From contig NZ_CP015910.2 of assembly GCF_001676785.2 (NCBI RefSeq), positions 682,001-746,000 of the forward strand: DNA of 64,000 nt. The letters are read 5' to 3'. Shown one piece after another: positions 1 to 8,528 of the stretch. Position 1 is the stretch's first letter, and each line of letters starts with the position of its first letter. The translations under genes and the position numbers were made by a program. This stretch comes from Brachyspira hyodysenteriae ATCC 27164. Lineage in GTDB: Bacteria > Spirochaetota > Brachyspiria > Brachyspirales > Brachyspiraceae. The notes under the pieces are model-generated. The model saw only the letters and a list, made by a program, of their open reading frames with translations, did no database searches and had not been told where the DNA came from.

Positions 1-1
1 A

Positions 2-97
2 AACTGTATAGAAATAGCATTGACTCTTCAGATAATGAATCTATATAAAAGTTATTCAAAAAAAGATTCATTCTATATTGGAAAAGAAAGAAATTAA
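2..97 (+). CDS. possible C-terminal tail of a gene cut by the window start
   Basis: One forward frame is open from base 2 to a TAA ending at 97, giving 31 residues that end in FYIGKERN. No family is recognisable. The other forward frames stop earlier, at 48 and at 11. In A/T-rich DNA an open stretch of this length could be chance, so this is only a possible 3' end of a preceding gene. Confidence 0.25.
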   Translation, partial: NCIEIALTLQIMNLYKSYSKKDSFYIGKERN

Positions 98-221
98 TTA
101 GTATACGTTTTTATAACTGATAGTATTCATATTATATCTTTTATTAAATAAAAAATAATTGTATAAAAAAATATATATTATATAATAATTAGTTAATATT
201 TTAGTTTTTATGGAATTATAT

Positions 222-1964
222 ATGAAAAATATAAAATTAAAAAATAATAGTTTTTATTTGATTTCTTTATTATTAATAACTTTATTGTATTGTATTATAA
301 CTCAATTTTTATTTCCGATGTTTTCAGTAATGAAAATGAATTTCAGCATTATTGATATATTGTATATTTATTTATTTTCAATAATATCGTATATACTATC
401 TGACAAAAATAAATATATTTCTTACTTTTTTATAATAGTTGCTGTATTCTCTTTTTTTGCTATAGAGCCGTTGGGAATTACTATAGAAGCCAAGCCATTA
501 TTTTTTACTGATATGCCGGATTTATATCCTTCTCTTATAGAAGTACTTCCGCTATATATGAAAATCATAACAATATCTGCTACGACTTTGTATTTTGGGC
601 TTTTATTTGCTTATGCTTTGTACTTTATATATAGATTGATAAAAATGTATAAAATAAATATTAAAAAAGCTGTTATAATGACTTTGATAGTAGCTGCAGT
701 AACTTATATATCTTTTTTTAGAAATATAAAAATGGATTCTATATATGTTGATTATATTAGTATAGCTAATAAATATGGTATTATTAATACTATAAGCTAC
801 AGAATATCTTATGATAAGTTTATGAAGGTAAATGCTGATATAGAAAGTGTTAAAGAGGCTATTAATATACTAAAAGAGGCAGAAAGTAAAAGAGATATAT
901 CACATTTAATACTTTCTTATGATACTGATAAAAAAAGAGATGTGTTTTTAATATTTTTAGAATCTTTTTATGATTATGAACATTTTCTGCCTTTATTGGA
1001 TAAAGATCCTTTTCCTAAAGAATATAGAGAATGGGCAAGTAATTCTTCTAAAGTAGGTCCTAATGACGGATATGGAAGTTTATTTGCTAGAACTTCAGGA
1101 CTTACAGGAACTTCGCCTATATTTCCTAAAAAGCAAAAAACACCTATATATACAACTTTACCTTATTTGATGAAAGAAAATGGTTATCATACTATAGCTT
1201 TAGAGGAATCAGATGTAACATATTACCTTGATGCTTTATTTCCTAATATAGGTATAGATGAAGTTATATTTAATTTGGGACTTACAAATATAAAGAATTA
1301 TATAAAGACTAATGATTTTGATGAGCCTGTATTTGTAACGGGATTTACATTTATGGGACATGCTGGAAGTCATGTGGAAAATGATTTGGAGGTTTATGAA
1401 AATAATAAAAGGTTTATGGAAAAAATAGATAAAAGAGATATACCTGTATTAGTTGAAACTATGGAAAATTCAGCATTATCTGCAAAAGATATAATAGATA
1501 CAAAAAATGTTATTTTGGAAAAATATCCTGATGCACTTATAATATTTAAACATGATCACTTGTATCCTTATTTAAAAACAATAATACATAATTCAAATAT
1601 AGATGATTCAATAAAAGAAGATTTCTTTTATTCTTATGATATTTCACCTATATTGATATGGAATGGCACTAATGGATATTATAAATTTGAAGAGAATGGA
1701 TTTCCTCCTGAAAATATACCTATGTTTATTGCTGCAAATACAAAAGCTAATTATACAAATTCTGTAATATCTTTAATGTATAAGGATAATACAGATGGCA
1801 TTATAAGATTTTATAATTCTTTTTATACAAATGATAATGGTAAAATAGTTAGAGTAGAAATAGATAGAAATAGTTTATCATATAAGCTTAATAATGCTCA
1901 AAGAATATTATCTGAAGATTTATTCAGAGGAAAGAAATATTTTTATAAATGTATAGATAATTAA
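222..1964 (+). CDS. LTA synthase/phosphoglycerol transferase-like membrane protein (sulfatase superfamily)
   Basis: About 580 residues. The N-terminal third has roughly five hydrophobic segments (about residues 12-35, 45-60, 67-90, 113-137 and 150-166), followed by an extracytoplasmic alkaline-phosphatase/sulfatase-like domain. The LIFLESF block carries the metal-binding Glu near residue 247. The ARTSGLTG block near 290 is where the family keeps its nucleophilic Thr, and IIFKHDHLY near 450 resembles the GDH metal block. Such enzymes move phosphoglycerol or phosphoethanolamine headgroups onto envelope polymers or lipids; the substrate here is unknown. An ATG at 210 is in frame, but 222 has GGAA six bases upstream and is preferred. 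The gene ends at a strong convergent terminator and looks monocistronic. Confidence 0.72.
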   Translation: MKNIKLKNNSFYLISLLLITLLYCIITQFLFPMFSVMKMNFSIIDILYIYLFSIISYILSDKNKYISYFFIIVAVFSFFAIEPLGITIEAKPLFFTDMPDLYPSLIEVLPLYMKIITISATTLYFGLLFAYALYFIYRLIKMYKINIKKAVIMTLIVAAVTYISFFRNIKMDSIYVDYISIANKYGIINTISYRISYDKFMKVNADIESVKEAINILKEAESKRDISHLILSYDTDKKRDVFLIFLESFYDYEHFLPLLDKDPFPKEYREWASNSSKVGPNDGYGSLFARTSGLTGTSPIFPKKQKTPIYTTLPYLMKENGYHTIALEESDVTYYLDALFPNIGIDEVIFNLGLTNIKNYIKTNDFDEPVFVTGFTFMGHAGSHVENDLEVYENNKRFMEKIDKRDIPVLVETMENSALSAKDIIDTKNVILEKYPDALIIFKHDHLYPYLKTIIHNSNIDDSIKEDFFYSYDISPILIWNGTNGYYKFEENGFPPENIPMFIAANTKANYTNSVISLMYKDNTDGIIRFYNSFYTNDNGKIVRVEIDRNSLSYKLNNAQRILSEDLFRGKKYFYKCIDN

Positions 1965-1973
1965 ATTTATTAT

Positions 1974-2011
1974 AAAATAAGGGCTGACAAATAATTGCCA
2001 TCCCTTATTTT
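1974..2011. terminator. bidirectional terminator between convergent genes
   Basis: Perfect 10-bp arms, AAAATAAGGG at 1974-1983 and CCCTTATTTT at 2002-2011, with an 18-base loop and an A-tract/T-tract on each side. It can serve both the rightward gene ending at 1964 and the leftward gene ending at 2028. Confidence 0.85.
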
Positions 2012-2027
2012 TTATTTTACTTTGTTA

Positions 2028-2465
2028 TTAGTCTAATTTATCTCCTACGATTTTACCATTGTTATCAACATAAACTTCTCTATTATTTCCTAATTTTAAT
2101 TTATAGCTTAAATACTCTTTACTTATTTCTAGTACAGGAACTTGAGGATATTTACCTTCTACAGTTTTCATTATTGCAGCAGGAATAAAATTTGTAGGTA
2201 ATGGTTTGTTGTTTCCAGATACATCAGTCCAATCTCCTGCTTTATCAAAATCAATTTCTACACCGCTTGCTAATTCCACTTTGTATGATTGTCTGTCTTG
2301 TTCAGCATATACTATTTGATCATTTGCAAAATTAGCTTTTACAAAATCCTGTGCTTTTTTTGGAAGCTGATTAGCCTGTATTGCCATGTCAGCAGCAAAA
2401 ATACTAGCCGCAGATAACATCATTATAGATGCGATTAAAATAACTTGTTTTAAATGTTTTCTCAT
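2028..2465 (-). CDS. secreted PepSY-like protein, copy 1
   Basis: 145 residues with a clear signal peptide (MRKHLKQVILIASIMMLSAA, cleavage near ...IFAAD). The rest is two PepSY-like beta units of the DUF2874 type (putative beta-lactamase-inhibitor-like fold). Each unit has a short helix with P..A..FV or P..I...V, then strands with YKVEL or YKLKL and a D.nG..V turn. It is probably periplasmic or surface-exposed; its ligand is unknown. It is a close tandem paralogue of the gene at 2678-3115. The ribosome site AAGGAG precedes the ATG, and a promoter lies at 2500-2528. Confidence 0.75.
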   Translation of the reverse strand: MRKHLKQVILIASIMMLSAASIFAADMAIQANQLPKKAQDFVKANFANDQIVYAEQDRQSYKVELASGVEIDFDKAGDWTDVSGNNKPLPTNFIPAAIMKTVEGKYPQVPVLEISKEYLSYKLKLGNNREVYVDNNGKIVGDKLD

Positions 2466-2499
2466 AAGATAACTCCTTTTTGTTTTTTGTTATACTTAT

Positions 2500-2528
2500 A
2501 TGATAATAAATAAAATAGTAATTGTCAA
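2500..2528 (-). promoter_or_regulatory. predicted sigma70-type promoter of the PepSY copy 1 gene
   Basis: On the minus strand TTGACA (2523-2528) and TATCAT (2500-2505) are 17 bases apart, upstream of the AAGGAG and ATG of the gene starting at 2465. Confidence 0.65.
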
Positions 2529-2626
2529 GTTATTTTACAATATTTTTCAAAAAAATTTACTTAAATAGTAAAAAAGTAAATAAAAAGTAAATAATTTTTG
2601 CATTTTTTTAGAATTTTTTACAAATA

Positions 2627-2660
2627 AAAAAGCCGGCATATGAAAATATACCGGCTTTTT
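2627..2660. terminator. terminator downstream of the second PepSY-like gene
   Basis: Arms of 14 bases around AAAAGCCGG and CCGGCTTTT with one mismatch and a GAAA loop. A-tracts and T-tracts flank both sides, so it works in either direction. It separates the two paralogous genes into different transcripts. Confidence 0.85.
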
Positions 2661-2677
2661 AATATATTTTATTATTA

Positions 2678-3115
2678 TCAGTCTAATTTATCACCTGTTA
2701 TTTGTCCGTTATTAGATACATAAACTTCTCTATTATTTGCTAATTTTAATTTATAGCTATTATATTCTTTGCTTATATCTAGAACTTCAATCTGAGGATA
2801 TTTAGCTTTTACAGCATTTAATATATTACTAGGTATAAATTGAGTAGGTATAGGTCTGTCATTTCCGGATACATCAGTCCAATTTCCTGTTCTGTCAAAA
2901 TCAATTTCTATACCGCTTGCTAATTCTACTTTGTATGATTGTCTGTCCTGTTCAGCATAAACTATTTGATCGTTTGGAAAGTTAGTTTTAACAAAATTTT
3001 GTGCATTTTGAGGTAATTGATTAGCTTGTATAGGCATATCCTCTGCTGTTAAAATTAAGTTTGAAAGCATCACCAAAGATACTATAGAGATAAATAGTTT
3101 TAAATTTTTTTTCAT
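2678..3115 (-). CDS. secreted PepSY-like protein, copy 2
   Basis: 145 residues, the same length and layout as its neighbour at 2028-2465: a signal peptide (MKKNLKLFISIVSLVMLSNL) then two PepSY-like units. A central block of about 20 residues from NDQIVYAEQD onward is identical between the two, as is the C-terminal GDKLD. The signal peptides and the second helix have diverged. This is a tandem duplication, but each copy has its own ribosome site (AAGGAG here) and its own terminator. Function is unknown beyond the fold family. Confidence 0.75.
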   Translation of the reverse strand: MKKNLKLFISIVSLVMLSNLILTAEDMPIQANQLPQNAQNFVKTNFPNDQIVYAEQDRQSYKVELASGIEIDFDRTGNWTDVSGNDRPIPTQFIPSNILNAVKAKYPQIEVLDISKEYNSYKLKLANNREVYVSNNGQITGDKLD

Positions 3116-3371
3116 ACGTTTCTCCTTTTTATTGGAATACTTTAGTATTAATTAAAACTTATATATTTTTTTTATGTAAAATATTATTATATAAACTATG
3201 TTGTTTTTTTTACAATTTTGTTATTAATATTATATTTTAGTAATTTTATATTACTTTTAATTATAAATTTTTATATAAAAAACTATTTATTAAAAATAAT
3301 TTACAAAAAAAATATTGACTTTTTGTAAAAAAATATTAAATTTTTTTCAGATACAGTAAATAGGAGGAAAT

Positions 3372-3611
3372 ATGGCTCATAACATTATAGATGGATATAG
3401 AAAAATAGAAGGTAATTATCCAACCTATAGAGAATATTTAATACATTTCTACTGCAAAGATTGTTCTAATTTTTGGGCAGTAGACGATAAAGAAATTAAT
3501 ATATCAGAAGATGATGATATTTCTCAAATCGATGATATAATTGAAGATTCAGTATCACATTGCCCAATATGCGGATCTACAAACATAACAAGGAGCAATA
3601 ATAATAATTAA
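3372..3611 (+). CDS. small zinc-ribbon-like protein
   Basis: 79 residues with CxxC at 28/31 and CPxCG at 64/67, a typical pair of knuckles for one zinc ion, separated by an acidic stretch (EDDDISQIDDIIEDS). No signal peptide, so probably cytoplasmic. The start is fixed by a strong TAGGAGG seven bases before the ATG. No named family is recognised. The 3' end runs into a convergent terminator. Confidence 0.68.
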   Translation: MAHNIIDGYRKIEGNYPTYREYLIHFYCKDCSNFWAVDDKEINISEDDDISQIDDIIEDSVSHCPICGSTNITRSNNNN

Positions 3612-3630
3612 TAAATAAAAAATTAATATT

Positions 3631-3663
3631 AGAGAAGATATTTATTATATATCTTCTCTTTTA
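3631..3663. terminator. convergent bidirectional terminator
   Basis: Perfect 11-bp arms AGAGAAGATAT (3631-3641) and ATATCTTCTCT (3649-3659) with a 7-base loop and a T-tract. Its right arm overlaps the last codons of the leftward ankyrin gene ending at 3645. Confidence 0.8.
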
Positions 3664-4130
3664 TTTTCTATAAATTCAGCAATTTCTTTACATCCAAGAT
3701 CTTTGGCTATATTGAGTGCATCTTTATAATCTTCGTTTTTTATTCTTAAATCGGCACCATTTTCTATAAGCATTTGAGTAGCTTTTATATTATTGTTTTT
3801 TACAGCTATTATTAAAGCAGTATCTCCTCTCACGTCGATATCATTTATATTGGCGCCATTTTTTATTAGATAATCAATAGTTTCTATAGCTCCGTCTTCA
3901 GCTGCATACATTAAAGGAGTCTTATTACTAAAATCTTTCGAATTAATATTGACTCCGGAAGCTATTAATCTCTTAATTTTTGAAAGATCCCCATATAAGC
4001 AAGCTATATGTATATTTTCTGAGCTTTCTATTTTGATATTTTTAGTTATTTTTTTCATAATAGGCCATAATATTACTACGGCTACTATTACAACTATGAT
4101 GATGGTGTTGAAATTCATTTTCTTTTCCAA
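3645..4130 (-). CDS. membrane-anchored ankyrin-repeat protein
   Basis: 161 residues. An N-terminal hydrophobic segment (about 7-25) is an uncleaved anchor or signal. From about residue 41 there are three full ankyrin repeats and a partial one, with the TPLMYAAEDG, TALIIAVKNN and LIENGAD hallmarks. It is a protein-interaction module with unknown partner and no enzymatic motif. It lies 68 bases downstream of the dhaM stop on the same strand and could be the distal gene of that transcript. It is one of three ankyrin genes in the window. Confidence 0.75.
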   Translation of the reverse strand: MEKKMNFNTIIIVVIVAVVILWPIMKKITKNIKIESSENIHIACLYGDLSKIKRLIASGVNINSKDFSNKTPLMYAAEDGAIETIDYLIKNGANINDIDVRGDTALIIAVKNNNIKATQMLIENGADLRIKNEDYKDALNIAKDLGCKEIAEFIENKREDI

Positions 4131-4198
4131 ATTTTATATAAATTTATATACCCATGATATGTTTATAAAACAATATAAAATTATTATAGTAAAAGCTA

Positions 4199-5641
4199 TC
4201 ATTTTTTTAAATGAATAATTTTTCCTTCTTTATTTTTTGTATCTATAACTATATCCTTTCCTTTTAGCTGCATAGCAGAATCAAATATCACATAAGGTAT
4301 ATTTAATGATTTCAAAAGTATAGCAGCATGGGATACGGCACTTCCATTAATAGAAATTACACCTTTTATGTTCTGGCCTATTTCTGTTACAATAGAAGCA
4401 TATATATTATCTACCATTAATATTATATTATCTTCATCAGGCATATTTATTTTTATATCTAATAAATATTTTAATACTTGATGTAATATATCTTCTATAT
4501 CATATTTTCTTTCTTTTATATATCCGTCATCTAAAGAATCAAAGCTTTTAAATATATTTCTCATTACTTTATTGTATGAATAAGCAGCAGAATATTTTTT
4601 ATTATCTATCAAATCATATACTTCTTTTAAAACATAATCATCAAATAACATTGATATATAAGTTTCAAATATTAGATATTCATTATTCTGGAGATTTTTT
4701 TCCTCTATGATACTTTTTTGTTCTAAAAGATCTTTTTTTACATTTTCAATTGCTTCATTAAATTTATCTTTTTCAGCTTTAGTATCTTTTATATATTCTT
4801 TTTTTACATTGATACCAAAATACATATAAGTTGCTCTTCCGCTTACACATCCGTCAGAAACTACAACAACATTATCATCTATATTTTTTTGCTGAAGAAT
4901 TTTCTTTTTAGTTTCAAATTTTCCATTTACTAAATATTCAAATCTTTCCAATACTTGATCAGCATCAGGTCCTTTAGCGTATATTTCCATTACATCTCCA
5001 TATTCTATATTCAATAATGTTACTTTAGTGATACTATCAGCAGATACAGGAGGCTTATGTTTAGTTTTATTAGAAATATATACTTCACTTTTAGAATTAG
5101 CTATTAAATTGATGAACATAAAAACAGGTCTTGCATGAAAACCATTTTCTAATAATATCTTATATTCCCCTTTTACATAATCTTTAAACTCTATATCATC
5201 TAATGCTTCATTAGTTATAGTATAATCAACTTTATCCTTAACATAAGATATTTTAGGTGTAAGACTTTCAAGAGATTCATTAATAACTTCATCTATATTT
5301 TTACCTAATGAAGATTGTATAGCGGCATTTATACCTCCTTCTATAAAAGGTGCTGAAGTAATTCTAACATTTAAAGCCTTATCTTCATCAAGCATAGATA
5401 TTGCAAGTTCAGAACTTATTAAAGCACTTCCTAAATCACAAAATATTATAACTCCATCATCTGAATATACTCTTTCTATTGCATTAAAAACATCAACTGC
5501 ATCTGTACCGATTTCTTTATGATCATCTCCAGATCCTCCGGAGAATGATATTTCTACATTAGTATTAGTTACTTCTTTTATATATTCTGCTGTAATTTTA
5601 GCAAGTTTATAACTATGAGAAACAAATATTAAACTAACCAC
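4199..5641 (-). CDS. dhaM: DhaM: multidomain PTS phosphodonor of dihydroxyacetone kinase
   Basis: 480 residues in three phosphotransfer domains, the same order and length as the three-domain DhaM of enteric bacteria. An EIIA domain of the mannose/Dha type comes first (phospho-His9 in VSHS, residues 1-125). An HPr domain follows (NGFHARP, His169, about 158-245). Last is a partial Enzyme I-like domain (SHAAILLKSLNIP, His438, about 255-480). It relays phosphate from general PTS proteins to the ADP bound in DhaL. The Enzyme I part lacks the PEP-binding C-terminal barrel, so a full Enzyme I must exist elsewhere. It follows dhaL by 24 bases. Confidence 0.93.
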   Translation of the reverse strand: MVSLIFVSHSYKLAKITAEYIKEVTNTNVEISFSGGSGDDHKEIGTDAVDVFNAIERVYSDDGVIIFCDLGSALISSELAISMLDEDKALNVRITSAPFIEGGINAAIQSSLGKNIDEVINESLESLTPKISYVKDKVDYTITNEALDDIEFKDYVKGEYKILLENGFHARPVFMFINLIANSKSEVYISNKTKHKPPVSADSITKVTLLNIEYGDVMEIYAKGPDADQVLERFEYLVNGKFETKKKILQQKNIDDNVVVVSDGCVSGRATYMYFGINVKKEYIKDTKAEKDKFNEAIENVKKDLLEQKSIIEEKNLQNNEYLIFETYISMLFDDYVLKEVYDLIDNKKYSAAYSYNKVMRNIFKSFDSLDDGYIKERKYDIEDILHQVLKYLLDIKINMPDEDNIILMVDNIYASIVTEIGQNIKGVISINGSAVSHAAILLKSLNIPYVIFDSAMQLKGKDIVIDTKNKEGKIIHLKK

Positions 5642-5665
5642 ATTAATTCCTTTTAATCTAATTTT

Positions 5666-6277
5666 TTATAAAATATTTATTAATTCTTTTATCATCATAA
5701 ATGAAGAAGTAGCCCCAGGATCCTGATGTCCTACACTTCTTTCTCCCAAATAACTAGCTCTTCCTTTCTTAGCAATCATATCTATAGTAGATTTCATTCC
5801 ATTTTCTGCTGATATTAATACTTTACTTTTAAAATCTTCTATGCTTTCATTATTTTCTTTCATAGCATTTAAAGCTGGAAAGAGAGTATCAAGCATAGTT
5901 TTTTCGCCTTCTTTAGATTTTCCTAATGCAGATATAGCATTTATTCCTTTATTAAATATTTCTGTTATATCTTTTAATGTTAATTCTTCTTTATTTGCAG
6001 AAACTATACTTGCATTTAGAAAGAAAGTACCATATAAAGGTCCTGAAGCCCCGCCTACATTCTTTATGAGAAGTGTTGCTGTTTGTTTAAATATGGCTGA
6101 TATTTGAGAATCATTATTTTTTAAATCATCTCTAACAAAACCAAAACCTCTGCTTATATTTATTCCATGATCAGCATCTCCTATATCTGCATCCAATTTA
6201 GTAAGATAATCTTTATTTTCATCGTACACGAGAGATAGATTAATAAGCCATTCTTTTATTTTTGCATTATTATACAT
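5666..6277 (-). CDS. dhaL: DhaL: ADP-binding subunit of PTS dihydroxyacetone kinase
   Basis: 203 residues. The nucleotide/Mg-binding DADIGDADHG motif lies near residue 30, GGASGPLYGTFF near 75-85, and the C-terminal GHQDPGATS block is present. DhaL keeps ADP as a cofactor that DhaM rephosphorylates, and passes the gamma phosphate to the sugar on DhaK. A longer frame reaching 6346 exists, but 6277 is chosen: AAAGGAGAT sits just upstream and the family begins with this short helix. It is the middle gene of dhaK-dhaL-dhaM. Confidence 0.93.
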   Translation of the reverse strand: MYNNAKIKEWLINLSLVYDENKDYLTKLDADIGDADHGINISRGFGFVRDDLKNNDSQISAIFKQTATLLIKNVGGASGPLYGTFFLNASIVSANKEELTLKDITEIFNKGINAISALGKSKEGEKTMLDTLFPALNAMKENNESIEDFKSKVLISAENGMKSTIDMIAKKGRASYLGERSVGHQDPGATSSFMMIKELINIL

Positions 6278-6300
6278 AAATATCTCCTTTATAAATGATA

Positions 6301-7296
6301 TTATATGCCCCACCTTAGAGCTGCAGTGTATACAGGATAATCCCAAAGTTTTAATATATCATCATTAACTTTCATTAAACTAATAGAAGCACCTGACATA
6401 TCTATAGAAGTAACATAATTACCTATTAAGTTTCTTACTATTTTTATTCCTTTTTTTTCTGTTATTTTAACAACATCATTATATAATATGTAAAGTTCCA
6501 TCAAAGGAGTAGCACCCATACCATTAACCATACAAATAAGCTCATCTCCGTTTTTATAAGGTATATCTGAACATATAGCTTCCATCATCATTTCAGCTAT
6601 TTCAGAAGATGTTTTTATATTTATTCTTTCTCTTCCAGGTTCTCCATGTATTCCTATGCCCATTTCTATTTCATTATCAGATATATCAAATGTAGGTTTT
6701 CCAACTGCAGGTACTGTGCATGAAGTTAGAGCCATACCCATAGAGCGTGCATTTTCCTTACAATAGTTAGCATACTCTAAAACTTTATTTATATCATCGC
6801 CTCTTTCAGCAGAAGCACCGCATATCTTTTCAAAAAATACAGTTGCTCCTACACCTCTTCTTCCTGTAGTATATAAACTGTCTTTTACAGATACATCATC
6901 ATCTATTATAATACTTCTTACGTCTATACCTTCAGCTTTACATAAATCTTCTGCCATTTGAAAATTCATAACATCGCCAGTATAGTTTTTTACTAGAAAT
7001 ATAATACCTTTGTCATTATTTATTGATTTTGCTGCTTCTTCCATTTGATCAGGAGTAGGCGAAGTAAATATCTCACCAGGACAAGCAGCATCAAGCATTC
7101 CATATCCTACGAATCCAGCATGTAAAGGTTCATGTCCTGAACCTCCTCCAGATATTAATGATACTTTACTATTTTTATTAACTCTTGTTACATATATGGG
7201 ATCATAATTTATTTTTAAAATATTAGAATATGCTTTTTGCATACCTTGTAATTCTTCTAATATTATGTTATTTACATCATTAATTATTTTTTTCAT
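6301..7296 (-). CDS. dhaK: DhaK: dihydroxyacetone-binding subunit of PTS dihydroxyacetone kinase
   Basis: About 331 residues. GGGSGHEP (near 50) and GIHGEPG (near 215) are present; the latter holds the His that binds dihydroxyacetone as a hemiaminal. Product is dihydroxyacetone phosphate for lower glycolysis. The ATG at 7296 (MKKIINDV) matches usual DhaK starts; an in-frame ATG four codons earlier (7308) is also possible. There is no fused DhaL-like nucleotide domain, so this is the PTS-type rather than the single-chain ATP-type kinase. No DhaR/DhaS regulator or glycerol dehydrogenase lies beside it. Confidence 0.93.
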   Translation of the reverse strand: MKKIINDVNNIILEELQGMQKAYSNILKINYDPIYVTRVNKNSKVSLISGGGSGHEPLHAGFVGYGMLDAACPGEIFTSPTPDQMEEAAKSINNDKGIIFLVKNYTGDVMNFQMAEDLCKAEGIDVRSIIIDDDVSVKDSLYTTGRRGVGATVFFEKICGASAERGDDINKVLEYANYCKENARSMGMALTSCTVPAVGKPTFDISDNEIEMGIGIHGEPGRERINIKTSSEIAEMMMEAICSDIPYKNGDELICMVNGMGATPLMELYILYNDVVKITEKKGIKIVRNLIGNYVTSIDMSGASISLMKVNDDILKLWDYPVYTAALRWGI

Positions 7297-7342
7297 AGGA
7301 ATATCCATATTTTTATTTTTTTATATATTATGTTACTTATAT

Positions 7343-7370
7343 ATTATAAAACACATACATCTTTTTGCAA
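7343..7370 (-). promoter_or_regulatory. predicted promoter of the dhaKLM operon
   Basis: Minus strand: TTGCAA (7365-7370), a 16-base spacer, TATAAT (7343-7348), about 35 bases before the first possible dhaK ATG. No clear palindrome for a specific regulator is seen. Confidence 0.65.
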
Positions 7371-7553
7371 TAGATAAAATAATTTATTTATAATTAATTT
7401 AAAAATTAATGCTTGGCTATTATTTTTTGTATTATATGAAAAATACAGTATTTTTATATATGATTATTTTTTTATAAATTTCTTAAATTTGCTTGCAATT
7501 ATTGAATAATAATAGTATTATTAGTGGAAGTTAATATATTAAGGGGTTGTATA

Positions 7554-8276
7554 ATGCTCAAGAAAATATTTATCGTAACATTAATGTTTGCATTTTCTTT
7601 ATCATCTGTTTTTGCTCAAGATACTACTACCACAACTACTACTGATACAGGAACTACAGGCAATAAGCCAAGAGAACAATTAGCTCAAAATTTTGTGGAT
7701 GCATTGGCTGCTCAAGATGAAAAACTTTTAATATCTGCTATAGAAAGCGGCAGTCCTCAAGTTAAAGCTATGTGTTTCAAAGCTTTAAGTGAAAAAGGTG
7801 CTAGTTCTGAAAATTTGTTAGCAGCAATTAACAGATATGTAAGCTATGGTTTGAATGCACCTTCTAGTCAGAATTCTGATTCTATGGTTCGTTATCAGGC
7901 TTTACAGGCTGCTAAAGCTGCTAAATCTGAGACTTCTGTAGAATATATATCTCAAATGTTATATTCTGAACAGGAAACTTCTAATATTATAGCTGCTGCT
8001 CAGGCATTAGGTGAAATAGGAAGCGTTAAAGGCGTAGCTGCTTTACTTTTCCAATTAAGATTAGCTAAAACTCAAGCTATAGTTTATGAAGTTGCTGTTG
8101 CTTTAGGTAAAATAGGCGATCAGGCTGCTTTAAGCGATTTAATAGATTTAGCTCAAAATGATCAGTATTTTATCGTTGTTAGACAAGCTGCTGTTGATGC
8201 TATCAAAAACATCAAACCTTCAACAGGCGGTGGAAATAATACTACTACAACTACTACTGACACTGCAGCTCAGTAA
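7554..8276 (+). CDS. secreted HEAT-repeat protein with Thr-rich ends
   Basis: 240 residues. The signal peptide MLKKIFIVTLMFAFSLSSVF is followed by a run of threonines and Asp/Gly, then an alpha-helical HEAT-like region (about 45-220) with units such as AAQALGEIGSVKGVAALLFQ and AVALGKIGDQAALSDLI, then a second Thr-rich tail ending DTAAQ. It is a scaffold-like periplasmic or surface protein with no catalytic motif. The start at 7554 is chosen for AAGGGG nine bases upstream and the signal peptide; a longer in-frame start at 7524 would add ten odd residues. A terminator follows. Confidence 0.75.
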   Translation: MLKKIFIVTLMFAFSLSSVFAQDTTTTTTTDTGTTGNKPREQLAQNFVDALAAQDEKLLISAIESGSPQVKAMCFKALSEKGASSENLLAAINRYVSYGLNAPSSQNSDSMVRYQALQAAKAAKSETSVEYISQMLYSEQETSNIIAAAQALGEIGSVKGVAALLFQLRLAKTQAIVYEVAVALGKIGDQAALSDLIDLAQNDQYFIVVRQAAVDAIKNIKPSTGGGNNTTTTTTDTAAQ

Positions 8277-8312
8277 TATTAGTAAATAAAAACATTAATT
8301 TAATTTTGAATA

Positions 8313-8345
8313 AAAAAAGTCTGTCTAATTTAGGCAGGCTTTTTT
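8313..8345 (+). terminator. terminator after the HEAT-repeat gene
   Basis: AAAAAAGTCTGTC pairs with GCAGGCTTTTTT, allowing G-U pairs, then a T-run. It closes a single-gene transcript. Confidence 0.8.
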
Positions 8346-8460
8346 ATTTATTTAAAATAAATTAAAAAATAATTTATTCCTAGAAATAGTATCTATATTG
8401 TTATTTTTTTTATTACTGAAAAAATATTATTTTGCGATAATATAATAATTAACAAATATA

Positions 8461-8493
8461 TTGATAAATTAGAGTTTTGCTGTATAATACAGC
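8461..8493 (+). promoter_or_regulatory. promoter of the ABC exporter operon with a palindrome over the -10
   Basis: TTGATA (8461-8466), a 16-base spacer, TATAAT (8483-8488). The -10 lies inside the perfect 15-base palindrome GCTGTATAATACAGC (8479-8493), which would suit a dimeric repressor. No regulator gene is adjacent. Confidence 0.65.
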
Positions 8494-8528
8494 ATTCTTT
8501 TATTGTAATAAATATTAAAGGATTTTTA

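Noticed and set aside
6278-6346. N-terminal extension of dhaL with several Cys
   Set aside because: It overlaps dhaK coding sequence, and a strong ribosome site sits before the ATG at 6277.
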